Source: Paralysiella testudinis
GTDB taxonomy: Bacteria; Pseudomonadota; Gammaproteobacteria; Burkholderiales; Neisseriaceae
Assembly: GCF_016894345.1 (NCBI RefSeq)
Contig: NZ_CP069798.1
Coordinates: 889,385-953,384 of the forward strand
Direction: 5' to 3'
Length of the DNA stretch: 64,000 nt
Shown: in pieces, positions 10,393 through 20,585 of the stretch
How the letters are laid out: each line of letters starts with the position of its first letter
How positions within the stretch are numbered: the first letter of the stretch is position 1
Program-made: the position numbers and the translations under genes
The notes under the pieces: generated by a model
Seen by the model: only the letters and a program-made list of their open reading frames with translations
Database searches by the model: none
Told to the model about the DNA's origin: nothing

Positions 10393-11553
<1,161 letters not shown>

Positions 11554-11645
11554 GCGGGAACCTGGCCGGGCCGGATGGCTCCTACTCACAGGGCTTGGGT
11601 TTGCAAACCCATATCATCTCAATGACTCAACAAGGATTTAAAGAC

Positions 11646-12134
11646 ATGATGAAACGTATGCTCCCTTTATTGTTGGCCGGCTTGGTATTGGCGGCTTGCG
11701 GCGGCAACACCGCAGCAGACAACCCACCCACCCCGGCAGCCTCGGCAGCGCAGCCTGCATCTGCGCCGGAAACCATTGAGGCCAGCGCTGTTGCGCCGGA
11801 TATGCACAATGCCCAAAACGCACTGGATTGGAACGGCACTTACCAAGGCGTGCTGCCGTGCGCTTCGTGCGAAGGCATTGCCACCGAGCTGGTGTTGAAT
11901 GACGACGGCACCTACCGCCTCACCGAAGACTACCAAGGCGGTAAAGAAGCGCTGAAAGAAACCGTAACCGGTAAATTCACTTGGTTGCCGGGCGGCAGCG
12001 TGGTGCAATTGGATGCGGCCGCCGACCAGCGCCAGTATTTTGTGGGCGAAGGCCAGATTAAACATCTGGATGCCGACGGCAAAGAAATCACCGGCGAATT
12101 GGCCAACAATTATGTGCTGAAAAAAGTGCAATAA
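11646..12134 (+). CDS. NlpE-type outer-membrane lipoprotein
   Basis: About 162 aa. A lipoprotein signal (MLPLLLAGLVLAACGG, lipobox LAAC) and an Ala/Pro-rich linker lead to an NlpE N-terminal-like domain with LDWNGTYQGVLPCASCEGI, which keeps the CxxC of the family, and LVLNDDGTYRL. In E. coli, NlpE signals surface sensing to the Cpx system; no cpx genes are here. A second, more divergent member lies at 28944. Starts at 11646 or 11649 are equally possible; AAGGA lies about 11 bases upstream. Confidence 0.78.
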   Translation: MMKRMLPLLLAGLVLAACGGNTAADNPPTPAASAAQPASAPETIEASAVAPDMHNAQNALDWNGTYQGVLPCASCEGIATELVLNDDGTYRLTEDYQGGKEALKETVTGKFTWLPGGSVVQLDAAADQRQYFVGEGQIKHLDADGKEITGELANNYVLKKVQ

Positions 12135-12141
12135 ATCGGCT

Positions 12142-12211
12142 TATAGTGGATTAAATTGGAATTAAGACAAGGCGAGCCAACGCAGTATTAGTTTCAATTT
12201 AATTCACTATA
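12142..12211. repeat. CREE-like element, 70 bp, TATAGTGGATTAAATT termini
   Basis: Terminal inverted repeats TATAGTGGATTAAATT and its near-complement AATTTAATTCACTATA flank the core ACAAGGCGAGCCAACGC. The termini are those of the neisserial Correia element; the core is an internally deleted version. It starts 7 bp after the NlpE-like gene. Confidence 0.8.
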
Positions 12212-12224
12212 AAAACACACAATA

Positions 12225-12257
12225 GGCTGCCTGAAACCGTTCAGGCAGCCTGTTTTT
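12225..12257 (+). terminator. DUS hairpin terminator after the NlpE-like gene
   Basis: AGGCTGCCTGAA and TTCAGGCAGCCT pair across a 3-nt loop and are followed by a G and a T run. Confidence 0.8.
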
Positions 12258-12332
12258 TATCCACAGCAGGGTGGCAGGAATTGTTTTACAATAGCGGCCT
12301 TGTCATCAATCAGATTAACGGAATGGGTTGCC

Positions 12333-13859
12333 ATGCTGAAATGGCCGAAACGGTTTTGGGTGATTGTGCGCACGCTGTATGTTTACGGCCTGTTGGCGCT
12401 GCTGCTGCCGCACATCCGCCCGCGTTGGCTGCAAAAATTATGCGCCCGCCTGCCGCAAGGGCGCCATGCCGACAAAGCACCGGCAGTGCGTTTGCGGCTG
12501 GCCTTGGAAGAGCTGGGGCCGATTTTTGTTAAATTCGGCCAAGTGCTGTCGACCCGCCCCGACCTAATTGCACCCGACTACGCCCGCGAGCTGGCCCAGC
12601 TGCAAGACAATGTGCCGCCGTTTGACGGCGCGGTGGCGATGGCGCAAATCGAAGCCGGTTTGGGTAAGCCCGTGGCCGCACTGTATGCCCGCTTTAACCC
12701 GCAGCCGGTGGCCAGCGCCTCGATTGCACAGGTACACGAAGCCCATTTGTTTGACGACAACGGCGGCGTGGGCGAAAAAGTGGCGGTAAAAGTGTTGCGC
12801 CCGCAAATTTTGCCGGTGATAGAGCAAGACTTGGCGCTGATGCAGTTTGGGGCGGTGTGGATTGAGCGTCTGCTGGCCGACGGCAAACGCTTAAAGCCGC
12901 GCGAAGTGGTGGCCGAGTTCGACAAATACCTGCACGACGAGCTGGATTTGATGAAAGAAGCCGCCAACGCCAGCCAGCTGCGGCGGCAGTTTGCAGGCAG
13001 CACCATGCTGCTGGTGCCGCAAGTGTATTATGATTATTGTGCGCGCAATGTGCTGACCATCGAATGGATGGACGGCACCCCGATTGCCGATATCGCCGTG
13101 CTCAAAGCACAAGGCATTGATTTAAAACAGCTGGCGCGTTTCGGTGTGGAGATTTTCTTTACCCAAGTGTTTGACAACGGCTTTTTCCATGCCGATATGC
13201 ACCCGGGCAATATTATGGTGGCCGCCGACGGGCGCTATATCGCGCTGGATTTTGGCATTGTCGGCAGCCTCACCGATTACGACAAGCGCTATCTGGCCAT
13301 CAACTTTCTGGCCTTTTTCAATCGCGATTACCACCGTGTGGCCACCGCCCATATCGAATCGGGCTGGGTGCCGCCAGACACCCGTGCCGAAGAGCTGGAA
13401 GCGGCGGTGCGCGCCGTGTGCGAGCCGATTTTCAACAAGCCTTTGTCGCAAATTTCTTTTGGGCTGGTGTTGATGCGCCTGTTTGAAACCAGCCGCCGCT
13501 TCAATGTGGAAATCCAGCCGCAGCTGGTGCTGCTGCAAAAAACCCTGCTCAATATCGAAGGCTTAGGCCGCCAGCTCGACCCCGATTTGGATTTGTGGGC
13601 CACCGCTAAGCCGTTTTTGGTGCGCTGGATGAACGAGCAAATGGGCGTTAAAGCGCTGTGGCGCAACCTGAAAACCGAAGCGCCGGATTGGGCGCAAATG
13701 CTGCCCAGCCTGCCGCGCAAAATCAATATGCTGGTGGACGAGCGCCGTCAGCAGGAAATGCGTGATGCCTATATCCATTTGGTTAAAACCCAGCAACGGC
13801 AAAACCTGTGGCTGGCCTTGATTGCGCTGGCTTTGGTGGGGATTTTTCTATTGAAATAG
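12333..13859 (+). CDS. ubiB: UbiB, atypical kinase/ATPase needed for ubiquinone synthesis
   Basis: Membrane-anchored protein of the ABC1/ADCK family, about 508 aa, that helps early coenzyme Q intermediates reach the Coq/Ubi enzymes. Visible are the KxGQ motif ([19 protein letters not shown]), the Ala-rich loop ([15 protein letters not shown]), the catalytic-like [10 protein letters not shown] and LDFGIVG segments, and a C-terminal hydrophobic helix ([16 protein letters not shown]). I prefer the ATG at 12333 (MLKWPKRFW), which fits family length; the frame opens 11 codons earlier. Its stop codon lies inside an 18-bp tandem repeat. Confidence 0.92.
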   Translation: MLKWPKRFWVIVRTLYVYGLLALLLPHIRPRWLQKLCARLPQGRHADKAPAVRLRLALEELGPIFVKFGQVLSTRPDLIAPDYARELAQLQDNVPPFDGAVAMAQIEAGLGKPVAALYARFNPQPVASASIAQVHEAHLFDDNGGVGEKVAVKVLRPQILPVIEQDLALMQFGAVWIERLLADGKRLKPREVVAEFDKYLHDELDLMKEAANASQLRRQFAGSTMLLVPQVYYDYCARNVLTIEWMDGTPIADIAVLKAQGIDLKQLARFGVEIFFTQVFDNGFFHADMHPGNIMVAADGRYIALDFGIVGSLTDYDKRYLAINFLAFFNRDYHRVATAHIESGWVPPDTRAEELEAAVRAVCEPIFNKPLSQISFGLVLMRLFETSRRFNVEIQPQLVLLQKTLLNIEGLGRQLDPDLDLWATAKPFLVRWMNEQMGVKALWRNLKTEAPDWAQMLPSLPRKINMLVDERRQQEMRDAYIHLVKTQQRQNLWLALIALALVGIFLLK

Positions 13860-13897
13860 TGTTTATTAAAGATATAGTGTTTATTAAAGATATAGTG
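13857..13897. repeat. Tandem 18-bp repeat over the ubiB stop codon
   Basis: TAGTGTTTATTAAAGATA occurs twice (13857-13874, 13875-13892) plus a partial third copy. The first TAG is the ubiB stop codon, so copy number would not change the protein. A DUS inverted pair follows at 13905-13951 and probably terminates transcription. Confidence 0.8.
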
Positions 13898-13977
13898 CAA
13901 TTAAAGGCTGCCTGAAACCGGTTTGGATAAAAACCCTGTTTCAGGCAGCCTAAGTGTTTTGTAAAATGCAGATTCTG

Positions 13978-14085
13978 TCGCTCCTGCGCAGGCAGGAGCC
14001 CAGCTTGAAGCGCAGCTTCATTTTCTAAAAATGAGTGATAAGCAAAGCGCTGCTTTGCACTGGGCACCTGCCTGCGCAGGTGCGA
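13978..14085. repeat. 108-bp inverted-repeat element with nested hairpins
   Basis: Outer arms of 26 bp (13978-14003 and 14060-14085) match with two mismatches. Each arm is itself nearly palindromic (CTCCTGC/GCAGGAG type), and the interior holds two more hairpins (GAAGC-GCA-GCTTC and GCAAAGC-GCT-GCTTTGC). It resembles REP/BIME-type or small non-autonomous elements. It lies in the 392-bp gap between ubiB and yegP; the rest of that gap shows no other gene. Confidence 0.65.
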
Positions 14086-14251
14086 CTGAGTGCGGTTTTG
14101 CCAAAGCTTCAGCCTTATCTCTTAATCCTACACCCGCAAAGATTGACAACGCCCGCAGCCTGTTCCTATAGTGCGCAACTGTAGTTGCTGTTTGCAGTGC
14201 CCTTTTTTAATCATCTGATTTTTCTATATTATCTGCAAAAGGAGTGGCAAG

Positions 14252-14581
14252 ATGGCCGAGTTTATTCTCAGAAAAACCGACAGCGGGCAGTTCAATTTCA
14301 GCCTCAAAAACGATGCTGACAAAACTTTACTCAAAAGCGAACAATACAACAGCAAAGCTTCAGCGCAAAACGGCATTGAGTCGGTGCGCACCCATGCGCC
14401 CACGGCAGCACGCTACGAGCTGAAAACCGGTGAGTCGGGCAAGTTTTATTTCAATCTTAAATCCGGCAACGGCCAGATTGTGGGCACCAGCGTGATGTAT
14501 GCCAGCGAAGAAGCGCGCAACACCGCCGTGGCCGAAACGCAGGCGGTGGCCGCCGCTGCGGGCGTGGTAGAGGATTTGTAA
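14252..14581 (+). CDS. yegP: YegP-family protein (two DUF1508 repeats)
   Basis: 109 aa built of two similar halves: FILRKTDSGQFNFSLKNDADKTLLKSE and YELKTGESGKFYFNLKSGNGQIVGTS (each shortened here in meaning, not in homology), each followed by SKASAQNGIESV or SEEARNTAVAE. This is the DUF1508 duplication seen in E. coli YegP; the biochemical role is unknown. A strong AAAGGAG precedes the ATG. Confidence 0.85.
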   Translation: MAEFILRKTDSGQFNFSLKNDADKTLLKSEQYNSKASAQNGIESVRTHAPTAARYELKTGESGKFYFNLKSGNGQIVGTSVMYASEEARNTAVAETQAVAAAAGVVEDL

Positions 14582-14616
14582 ACACCGAACAGAGCAGCCC
14601 CAAAAGCAAAGCAATC

Positions 14617-14664
14617 TGCCGTTTCAGGCAGCCTTCAAAAATGATAAGGCTGCCTGAAACGGCA
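14617..14664. terminator. DUS inverted-pair terminator after yegP
   Basis: A perfect 19-bp stem (14617-14635 with 14646-14664) made of two DUS copies plus flanks, 36 bp after yegP. Confidence 0.8.
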
Positions 14665-14729
14665 TCATTGTTTGCGGCGGCAGCCAGCAGCGGAATGCGG
14701 TATAATCCACAGCGATTTTGTTACTTTGT

Positions 14730-14888
14730 ATACCATCATAAAAAATAAAATAACAAGGCGAAACTGATTTACTTGGTGCTTTAAGCACTCTAGTAAATTA
14801 AATCGTTCTCTTTGAGTTGAGCCGCAGGCCGTATACCCAGTACGACAAGGTGACCCAACGCAGTTAGCTTATTTTTTAGGATGGGTAT
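14730..14888. repeat. CREE-like element, 159 bp, ATACC-type termini
   Basis: Termini ATACCATCATAAAAAATAA and the complement of ATACCCATCCTAAAAAATAA enclose a core containing TTACTTGGTGCTTTAAGCAC and AAATCGTTCTCTTTGAG, which matches the long core of the neisserial Correia element, and the CCAACGCAGTTAG end segment. Its termini differ from the classic TATAGTGGATTA. It ends 10 bp before the Shine-Dalgarno sequence of psd, so it now forms the psd leader and may carry its promoter. Confidence 0.8.
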
Positions 14889-14909
14889 TATTTCCATAGG
14901 AGCATTGCT

Positions 14910-15695
14910 TTGGCCCGTTTTTACCCTCATCCGGTTATCGCCCGCGAAGGCTGGCCGTTTATTCTTGGCAGCGTGCTGATTAGCGTGCTGGCGGCGTTGT
15001 TTTGCGGCTGGTGGTCGCTGCCTTTGTGGCTGCTTACCGCCTTTGTGGTGCAGTTTTTCCGCGACCCCGCACGTGAAATTCCCACCGACCCCGAAGCCAT
15101 CCTCAGCCCGGCCGACGGACGTATTGTGGTGGTGGAAAAAACCACCGATCCCTATCGCGAAGTGATGGCGCTGAAAATCAGCGTGTTTATGAATGTGTTT
15201 AATGTGCACTCCAACCGCAGCCCCATTGATGGCACCGTGGAGCGGGTAGACTACATTAAAGGCAGCTTTGTGAATGCCGACTTAGACAAAGCCAGCACCC
15301 AAAACGAACGCAACGCCGTGTTGGCGCAAACCCGCAGCGGCCGCCCGGTTACCTTTGTACAAGTGGCCGGCTTGGTGGCGCGGCGCATTTTGTGCTATGT
15401 GGGCGCCGGTGAAATGATTACCCGCGGCCAGCGCTACGGCTTTATCCGCTTCGGCTCGCGCGTGGATGTGTATTTGCCGGTGGATGCCACGCCCTTGGTG
15501 GCGATTGGCGATAAAGTGAGCGCCAGCAGCACCGTATTGGCACGCCTGCCCCTGGAAGCGGGTGAAGACAGCACCGAAAACGCCGCCGCCACTACCGACA
15601 GCATCCCCGCCGTTCAAGCTGACGATGATGCCGTGGTGGCCGATGCCGCCAAATTGGCACAGCAAGCCGCCGAGCATATTGCCCGGCAAGGTTGA
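14910..15695 (+). CDS. psd: Phosphatidylserine decarboxylase proenzyme
   Basis: Makes phosphatidylethanolamine from phosphatidylserine at the inner membrane; pssA, the previous step, lies at 17069. An N-terminal hydrophobic region ([21 protein letters not shown]) is followed by [20 protein letters not shown] and the self-cleavage region [15 protein letters not shown], where the Gly-Ser bond is cut to form the pyruvoyl group. It starts with TTG at 14910, set by AGGAG at 14898-14902; no in-frame ATG fits. An Ala/Asp-rich C-terminal tail of about 40 aa is longer than in short PSD proteins. Confidence 0.9.
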   Translation: MARFYPHPVIAREGWPFILGSVLISVLAALFCGWWSLPLWLLTAFVVQFFRDPAREIPTDPEAILSPADGRIVVVEKTTDPYREVMALKISVFMNVFNVHSNRSPIDGTVERVDYIKGSFVNADLDKASTQNERNAVLAQTRSGRPVTFVQVAGLVARRILCYVGAGEMITRGQRYGFIRFGSRVDVYLPVDATPLVAIGDKVSASSTVLARLPLEAGEDSTENAAATTDSIPAVQADDDAVVADAAKLAQQAAEHIARQG

Positions 15696-15801
15696 GGTGT
15701 AACCGGCTTTCAGGCTGCCTGAGACTGATTGACTTTCTTCACGCTGCCTTTCAGGCGGCGTGAAAGGCTTTTTTTATTGAGTATTTTAAGAAGCAACCCT
15801 T

Positions 15802-16956
15802 ATGGCCACCGCAACTGCTTTCCCCGTAGACAAAAGCCTTGAACACCCCGAGCGCGTGTTGCTGGTGGGTGTGATGCTGTCTGCCGACTACCACGGTGCC
15901 GCCGAAACCCGTCAGCGCCTGTTTCAGGCAGCCTTGAATGAAGCGGCGGAATTGGTGGCGGCCAGCGGCGGCGAAGTGGTGGATGTGCTCAGCAGCAGCC
16001 GCGACAGAGCGCATAGCGCCTTATTTGTGGGCACCGGCAAGGCCGAAGAGCTGGCCGCAGCCGTGGCGGCGCAGCAGATTGATTTGGTGGTATTTAACCA
16101 CGAGCTCACGCCCACGCAAGAGCGCAATCTGGAGCGCGCGCTGCAATGCCGCGTGCTCGACCGCGTGGGGCTGATTTTGGCCATTTTTGCCCAACGGGCG
16201 CAAAGCCAAGAAGGCAAGCTGCAAGTGGAGTTGGCGCAGCTAACCCATTTATCCGGGCGGCTGGTGCGCGGCTACGGCCATTTGCAAAGCCAGCGCGGCG
16301 GCATCGGCCTGAAAGGGCCGGGCGAAACGCAATTGGAAACCGACCGCCGCTTAATCGGCCACAAAATCAGCGCCTTGCAAAAGCAATTGCAGCAAGTAAA
16401 AAAACAGCGCGCCACCCGCCGCAAAAGCCGCATGAACAGCAGCCTGAAAACGTTTGCGTTGGTGGGCTACACCAACACCGGCAAATCCAGCCTGTTTAAC
16501 CGCTTAACCAAGGCTGAAGTGCTGGCCAAAGACCAATTGTTTGCCACGCTGGACACCACTGCGCGGCGTTTGTATTTGTCGGACGCGGCCAGCGTGTTTA
16601 TCACCGATACGGTTGGCTTTGTGCGCGACTTGCCGCACAAATTGGTGGCCGCTTTTGCCGCCACGCTGGAAGAAACCGCTCTGGCCGATGTGTTGCTGCA
16701 TGTGGTGGACGTGAGCCACCCCGAATTTGAGCGCCAAATCGACGATGTGAACACCGTATTGGCCGAAATCAAAGCCGCCGAAGTGCCGCAACTGCTGGTG
16801 TACAACAAAATCGACAAGCTGGCGCAAAACCAACAGCGCCCCGGCATCTTGCGTGCGGCCGACGGCACCCCGGTGGCGGTGCGTATTTCCGTGGCCAGCG
16901 GCGCCGGTTTGGCTGATTTGCGCAGCGCCATGATAGAGCTGGCCTTGGCCAAATAG
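15802..16956 (+). CDS. hflX: GTPase HflX
   Basis: Ribosome-splitting, heat-shock-associated GTPase, 384 aa. An N-terminal HflX domain (GTGKAEELAAAV, DRVGLILAIFAQRAQSQEGK, GGIGLKGPGETQLE) precedes the G domain (GYTNTGKSSLFNRL, DTVGFVRDLPH, YNKIDKL). Length is near the usual. A DUS is embedded in frame near residue 40, where it encodes LFQAAL. It follows a DUS/spacer repeat at 15709-15765. Confidence 0.94.
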   Translation: MATATAFPVDKSLEHPERVLLVGVMLSADYHGAAETRQRLFQAALNEAAELVAASGGEVVDVLSSSRDRAHSALFVGTGKAEELAAAVAAQQIDLVVFNHELTPTQERNLERALQCRVLDRVGLILAIFAQRAQSQEGKLQVELAQLTHLSGRLVRGYGHLQSQRGGIGLKGPGETQLETDRRLIGHKISALQKQLQQVKKQRATRRKSRMNSSLKTFALVGYTNTGKSSLFNRLTKAEVLAKDQLFATLDTTARRLYLSDAASVFITDTVGFVRDLPHKLVAAFAATLEETALADVLLHVVDVSHPEFERQIDDVNTVLAEIKAAEVPQLLVYNKIDKLAQNQQRPGILRAADGTPVAVRISVASGAGLADLRSAMIELALAK

Positions 16957-17068
16957 GTGTGGTTGGCGCAGCGCCACCATACAGATAGGCTGCCTGAAGT
17001 TTTAATCGTGTTGCACCGGCCACACTTGCACAGGCTGCCTGAAACCCCCACTCAGAACCCCAATAACC

Positions 17069-17869
17069 ATGACAACCGATACCCCTCAACAAACCCCGCC
17101 CGAATCCCCCATTCCCGCCCGTGGTCGCCTGCGCGACAACAGCATCTACTTGCTGCCCAACGCCTTTACACTGGCGGCGCTGTTTGCCGCTTTTTACGCC
17201 ATCACCCAAGCCATGCACGGCCATTACGAAACGGCGGCGGTGTCGGTGTTTATCGCCATGCTGCTGGACGGTATGGACGGGCGCGTGGCGCGGTGGACCA
17301 ACAGTCAAAGCGCTTTTGGCGAGCAAATGGATAGCTTGGCCGATATGGTGAGCTTTGGTGTGGCGCCGGCGCTGATTGCCTATAAATGGCAGTTGTTTCA
17401 GTTTGGCAAGGTGGGCTATTCCATTGCCTTTATCTACTGCGCCTGCGCCGCCTTGCGCCTGGCCTTGTTTAATACCTTAATCGGCAAGGTCGACAAAAAA
17501 TGGTTTATCGGCATCCCCAGCCCCACCGCCGCCGCATTGGTAATCGGCTTGGTGTGGGTGAACCACAGCTTTGAAAAGCTGCCTTATGTGGGCTGGCTGT
17601 GTTTGGCGGTAACATTGTTTGCCGGGTTTTCGATGGTGGTGCAGATTCCGTTTTGGTCGTTTAAAGAAATCAACATCCGCCGCAAAGTGCCGTTTTTTGT
17701 TTTGATTTTGGCGGTGCTCGGTTTGCTGGTGGTTACGTGGCAGCCTTCGGTGGTGCTGTTCGGTTTTTTCTTGGCCTACAGCGTGTCCGGTTATGTGCAT
17801 TACGCTTGGCGCTGGCTTAAAAAACGCCGCCAACGCGCCGCACGCGCGGATGATTCAGGCGCAGCATAG
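17069..17869 (+). CDS. pssA: CDP-diacylglycerol--serine O-phosphatidyltransferase
   Basis: Inner-membrane CDP-alcohol phosphotransferase of 266 aa that makes phosphatidylserine, the substrate of Psd at 14910. The diagnostic motif DGMDGRVARWTNSQSAFGEQ continues to MDSLADM, giving the catalytic Asp residues. Six or so membrane helices follow, with a basic C-terminal tail. The ATG at 17069 lacks a strong ribosome site but the N-terminus is plausible. Confidence 0.93.
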   Translation: MTTDTPQQTPPESPIPARGRLRDNSIYLLPNAFTLAALFAAFYAITQAMHGHYETAAVSVFIAMLLDGMDGRVARWTNSQSAFGEQMDSLADMVSFGVAPALIAYKWQLFQFGKVGYSIAFIYCACAALRLALFNTLIGKVDKKWFIGIPSPTAAALVIGLVWVNHSFEKLPYVGWLCLAVTLFAGFSMVVQIPFWSFKEINIRRKVPFFVLILAVLGLLVVTWQPSVVLFGFFLAYSVSGYVHYAWRWLKKRRQRAARADDSGAA

Positions 17870-17914
17870 CGCCGCCGTTGCGTTGTATCACCAACGGCAT
17901 AATGGAGAGTGGGA

Positions 17915-18373
17915 ATGGAGCAAAACACAAACGAAGAAGTAGTGCTGGTGAGCGCCTGCTTATTGGGGCAGCCGGTGCGCTACAACGGCGGCGGCTGCGC
18001 TGATCCGGCGCTGGTGTTGGCGTTGGCGGAAACCGAAGTGATACCGGTATGCCCCGAACACTTGGGCGGCTTGCTCACGCCACGCCTACCGGCCGAATTA
18101 CAGGGCAGCGACGGTGCGGCCGTGCTGAACGGCTGCGCCCGCGTGTGCGATTTAAGCGGCGCTGATGTGTCGGCAGCCTATGTGGCCGGTGCCCATGCGG
18201 TGTTGGCCTTGGCGCAACAACACGGAGCCACCCGCGCGGTGCTCAAGCAAAACAGCCCTTCTTGCGGCTGCGGCCAGGTTTACGATGGCGGCTTTCACAA
18301 CCGCATGGTGGCCGGTGACGGCGTAACCACTGCCTTGTTGCGCCGCCACGGCATTAAGGTCGAATCACGTTGA
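17915..18373 (+). CDS. DUF523-family protein
   Basis: About 152 aa. It shows the family pattern VSACLLGQPVRYNGG, PVCPEHLGGL and LKQNSPSCGCGQVYDG, with conserved Cys residues that suggest metal or Fe-S binding. The function of the family is not established. The ATG at 17915 is preceded by GGAGAG; a GTG six bases earlier is less likely. Confidence 0.85.
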   Translation: MEQNTNEEVVLVSACLLGQPVRYNGGGCADPALVLALAETEVIPVCPEHLGGLLTPRLPAELQGSDGAAVLNGCARVCDLSGADVSAAYVAGAHAVLALAQQHGATRAVLKQNSPSCGCGQVYDGGFHNRMVAGDGVTTALLRRHGIKVESR

Positions 18374-18416
18374 ATCGCCAAATCGCTTTTCAGGTAGCCT
18401 TTAAGCACAAAACACG

Positions 18417-18434
18417 TCAATTTAATCCACTATA
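18417..18434. repeat. Solo terminal repeat of a CREE-like element
   Basis: TCAATTTAATCCACTATA matches one end of the TATAGTGGATTAAATT-type CREE without a partner nearby. It ends 17 bp before the TauE/TSUP gene start and may be what remains after a deletion. Confidence 0.6.
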
Positions 18435-18451
18435 GAAAGCAAACCAACCTT

Positions 18452-19255
18452 ATGTGGGATATACAGCTGATTGCCGCCGTGCTGGCGGTGAGTGCCGCTG
18501 CCGGTTTTCTGGCCGGGCTGTTGGGCATCGGCGGCGGCATGGTGATGGTGCCGGTAACGCTGTGGGTGCTGCATGCGCAAGGTTTGGATTCGCCGCACAC
18601 GCAGCACATCGCCATCGGCACCTCTTTTCTGGTGATGGTGTTTACCGCTTTTTCCAGCGCATTGGCGCAGCACCGCAAGCAAGCGGTGCGTTGGGATATT
18701 GTGCGCGGCATGGTGCCGGGGCTGATGATGGGTGTGGTTACCGGTGCCGTGCTGGCGCGCTTTATTTCGGCCAAAAATTTGCAATTGTTTTTTATTGTGT
18801 TTGTCACCGTGGTGGCCATCCGCACGCTGCGAAATATCAAACCCCAGCCCACGCGCACGCTGCCTAGCCGTGGCGGTATGGCGGCGGTGGGCGGTATTAT
18901 CGGGGTGATTTCCAGCTGGGTGGGCATTGGCGGCGGCGCTATGTCGATGCCGTTTATGATGCGCTGTAATGTATCCGTGCGCGAGGCGGTGGGTACTTCG
19001 GCGGCATTGGGCTGGCCGATTGCGGCATCCGGCGCACTGGGTTATCTGGTGGCGGGCTGGTCGGTACCGGGCTTGCCGGCGGGCACCTTGGGCTTTTGGT
19101 ATTTGCCGCTGGCGGCGATGATGGCGGTGGCCACGGTAACGGTGGCGCCCTTGGGGGTAAAGGTGGCGCACACCTTGCCGCCGGAAAAATTGAAAACCGC
19201 CTTCGGCGTGCTGTTGTTGGTGATTGCAGCACAAATGCTTTACCGTTGGCTGTAA
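18452..19255 (+). CDS. TauE/SafE (TSUP) family membrane permease
   Basis: 267-aa protein with about eight membrane helices. The two repeats begin with AAGFLAGLLGIGGGMVMVPV and GGIIGVISSWVGIGGGAMSMPF, the glycine-rich signature of TSUP permeases that move sulfite, organosulfonates or related anions. The substrate cannot be told from sequence. It lies 24 bp before argJ in the same direction. Confidence 0.85.
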   Translation: MWDIQLIAAVLAVSAAAGFLAGLLGIGGGMVMVPVTLWVLHAQGLDSPHTQHIAIGTSFLVMVFTAFSSALAQHRKQAVRWDIVRGMVPGLMMGVVTGAVLARFISAKNLQLFFIVFVTVVAIRTLRNIKPQPTRTLPSRGGMAAVGGIIGVISSWVGIGGGAMSMPFMMRCNVSVREAVGTSAALGWPIAASGALGYLVAGWSVPGLPAGTLGFWYLPLAAMMAVATVTVAPLGVKVAHTLPPEKLKTAFGVLLLVIAAQMLYRWL

Positions 19256-19279
19256 ACAGCATTCAAGAGGAAGAACATT

Positions 19280-20497
19280 ATGGCAGTGAATTTACAGGCC
19301 GCTGATGCGGCACAGATTTTGGCCATCGACGGCACGCAGGTGTATGTGGGCCAGGCCGGGGTGAAAAAAGCCGGGCGCGATGATTTAACCTTGGTGGTGC
19401 TCAATGCCGCCAACAGTGTGGGCGCGGTGTTTACCCAAAACCGCTTTTGCGCCGCGCCGGTGCAAATCGCTAAGCAGCATCTGGCCGCCGATGCGGGTAT
19501 TCGCGCCTTGGTGATCAACACCGGCAATGCCAATGCCGGCACCGGCCAGCAAGGGCGCGATGATGCACTGGCGGTGTGCCGCGCCGTAGCCGAGCAAGTG
19601 GGCTGTGCGCCCGAGCAAGTGCTGCCTTTTTCCACCGGCGTGATTCTGGAGCCGCTGCCGGTGGCCAAAATCACCGCCGCGCTGCCCACGGTGAAGCCGG
19701 TGCATTGGTCCGACGCCGCTGCGGCCATCATGACCACCGACACCGTGCCCAAAGCTGCCAGCCGCACCCTGTATATCGACGGCCATAAAGTGCATTTCAC
19801 CGGCATTGCCAAGGGTGCGGGCATGATTCACCCCAATATGGCCACCATGCTCGGCTTTGTGGCCACCGATGCGGCGATTGCGCAGCCGGTATTGCAGCAA
19901 ATGGTGGCCGAAGTGGCCGAGGTGTCGTTTAACGCCATTAGTGTAGACGGCGATACCAGCACCAACGACAGCTTTGTGGTGGTGGCCACCGGCAAAAGCG
20001 ATTTGCCCAAAATCAGCGCCGTGGCCGACACCAATTACGCCGCCGTGAAAGCGGTGCTGGCCGATTTGGCGCTGGAATTGGCGCAGGCGATTGTGCGCGA
20101 TGGCGAAGGCGCCACCAAATTCATCACCGTGGCGGTAAAAAACGCCCGCAGTAGCGAAGAAGCGCGTGCCGTAGGCTATGCCATTGCCCGCTCGCCGTTG
20201 GTGAAAACCGCTTTTTACGCCAGCGATCCCAATTTAGGGCGGATTTTGTGCGCCATCGGCTATGCGGGGATTGCCGATTTGGATGTGGATGCCTTGCAAG
20301 TGTATTTGGGCGACGTATTGGTGGCCGAACACGGCGGCCGTGCCGCCAGCTACACCGAAGCGGCGGGGCAGGCAGTGATGGCCGAAGCGGAAATCACCGT
20401 CACCGTGGATTTGCATCGGGGCGAAGCCGCCGCGCATATTTATACTTGCGATTTTTCCAAGGAATATGTGGCGATTAATGCCGATTACCGCAGTTGA
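19280..20497 (+). CDS. argJ: Bifunctional glutamate N-acetyltransferase/ornithine acetyltransferase
   Basis: Self-processing N-terminal nucleophile enzyme of the cyclic arginine pathway, 405 aa. It moves acetyl from N-acetylornithine to glutamate and in some species also uses acetyl-CoA. The cleavage and nucleophile region KGAGMIHPNMATMLGFVATDA (21 residues in the protein, Thr in MATM) and STNDSFVVVATG are clear. AAGAGGAAG precedes the ATG. Confidence 0.95.
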   Translation: MAVNLQAADAAQILAIDGTQVYVGQAGVKKAGRDDLTLVVLNAANSVGAVFTQNRFCAAPVQIAKQHLAADAGIRALVINTGNANAGTGQQGRDDALAVCRAVAEQVGCAPEQVLPFSTGVILEPLPVAKITAALPTVKPVHWSDAAAAIMTTDTVPKAASRTLYIDGHKVHFTGIAKGAGMIHPNMATMLGFVATDAAIAQPVLQQMVAEVAEVSFNAISVDGDTSTNDSFVVVATGKSDLPKISAVADTNYAAVKAVLADLALELAQAIVRDGEGATKFITVAVKNARSSEEARAVGYAIARSPLVKTAFYASDPNLGRILCAIGYAGIADLDVDALQVYLGDVLVAEHGGRAASYTEAAGQAVMAEAEITVTVDLHRGEAAAHIYTCDFSKEYVAINADYRS

Positions 20498-20510
20498 AGT
20501 GTATTTATTG

Positions 20511-20565
20511 CAAGGCTGCCTGAAAGCCCAGCTTCTGCGAAGCCAAAACTTTTCAGGCAGCCTTG
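20511..20565. terminator. Compound DUS terminator between argJ and the L,D-transpeptidase
   Basis: CAAGGCTGCCTGAAAG pairs with CTTTTCAGGCAGCCTTG, and the loop holds a second hairpin GCTTC-TGC-GAAGC. A near copy lies at 23207-23261. Both sit between convergent genes. Confidence 0.75.
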
Positions 20566-20585
20566 TTGTTATGCTAGCCGCCGGT

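Noticed and set aside
11646-12134. Copper resistance or Cpx signalling by the NlpE-like protein
   Set aside because: Only the N-terminal NlpE-like domain is seen and no cpx or copper genes are in the window.
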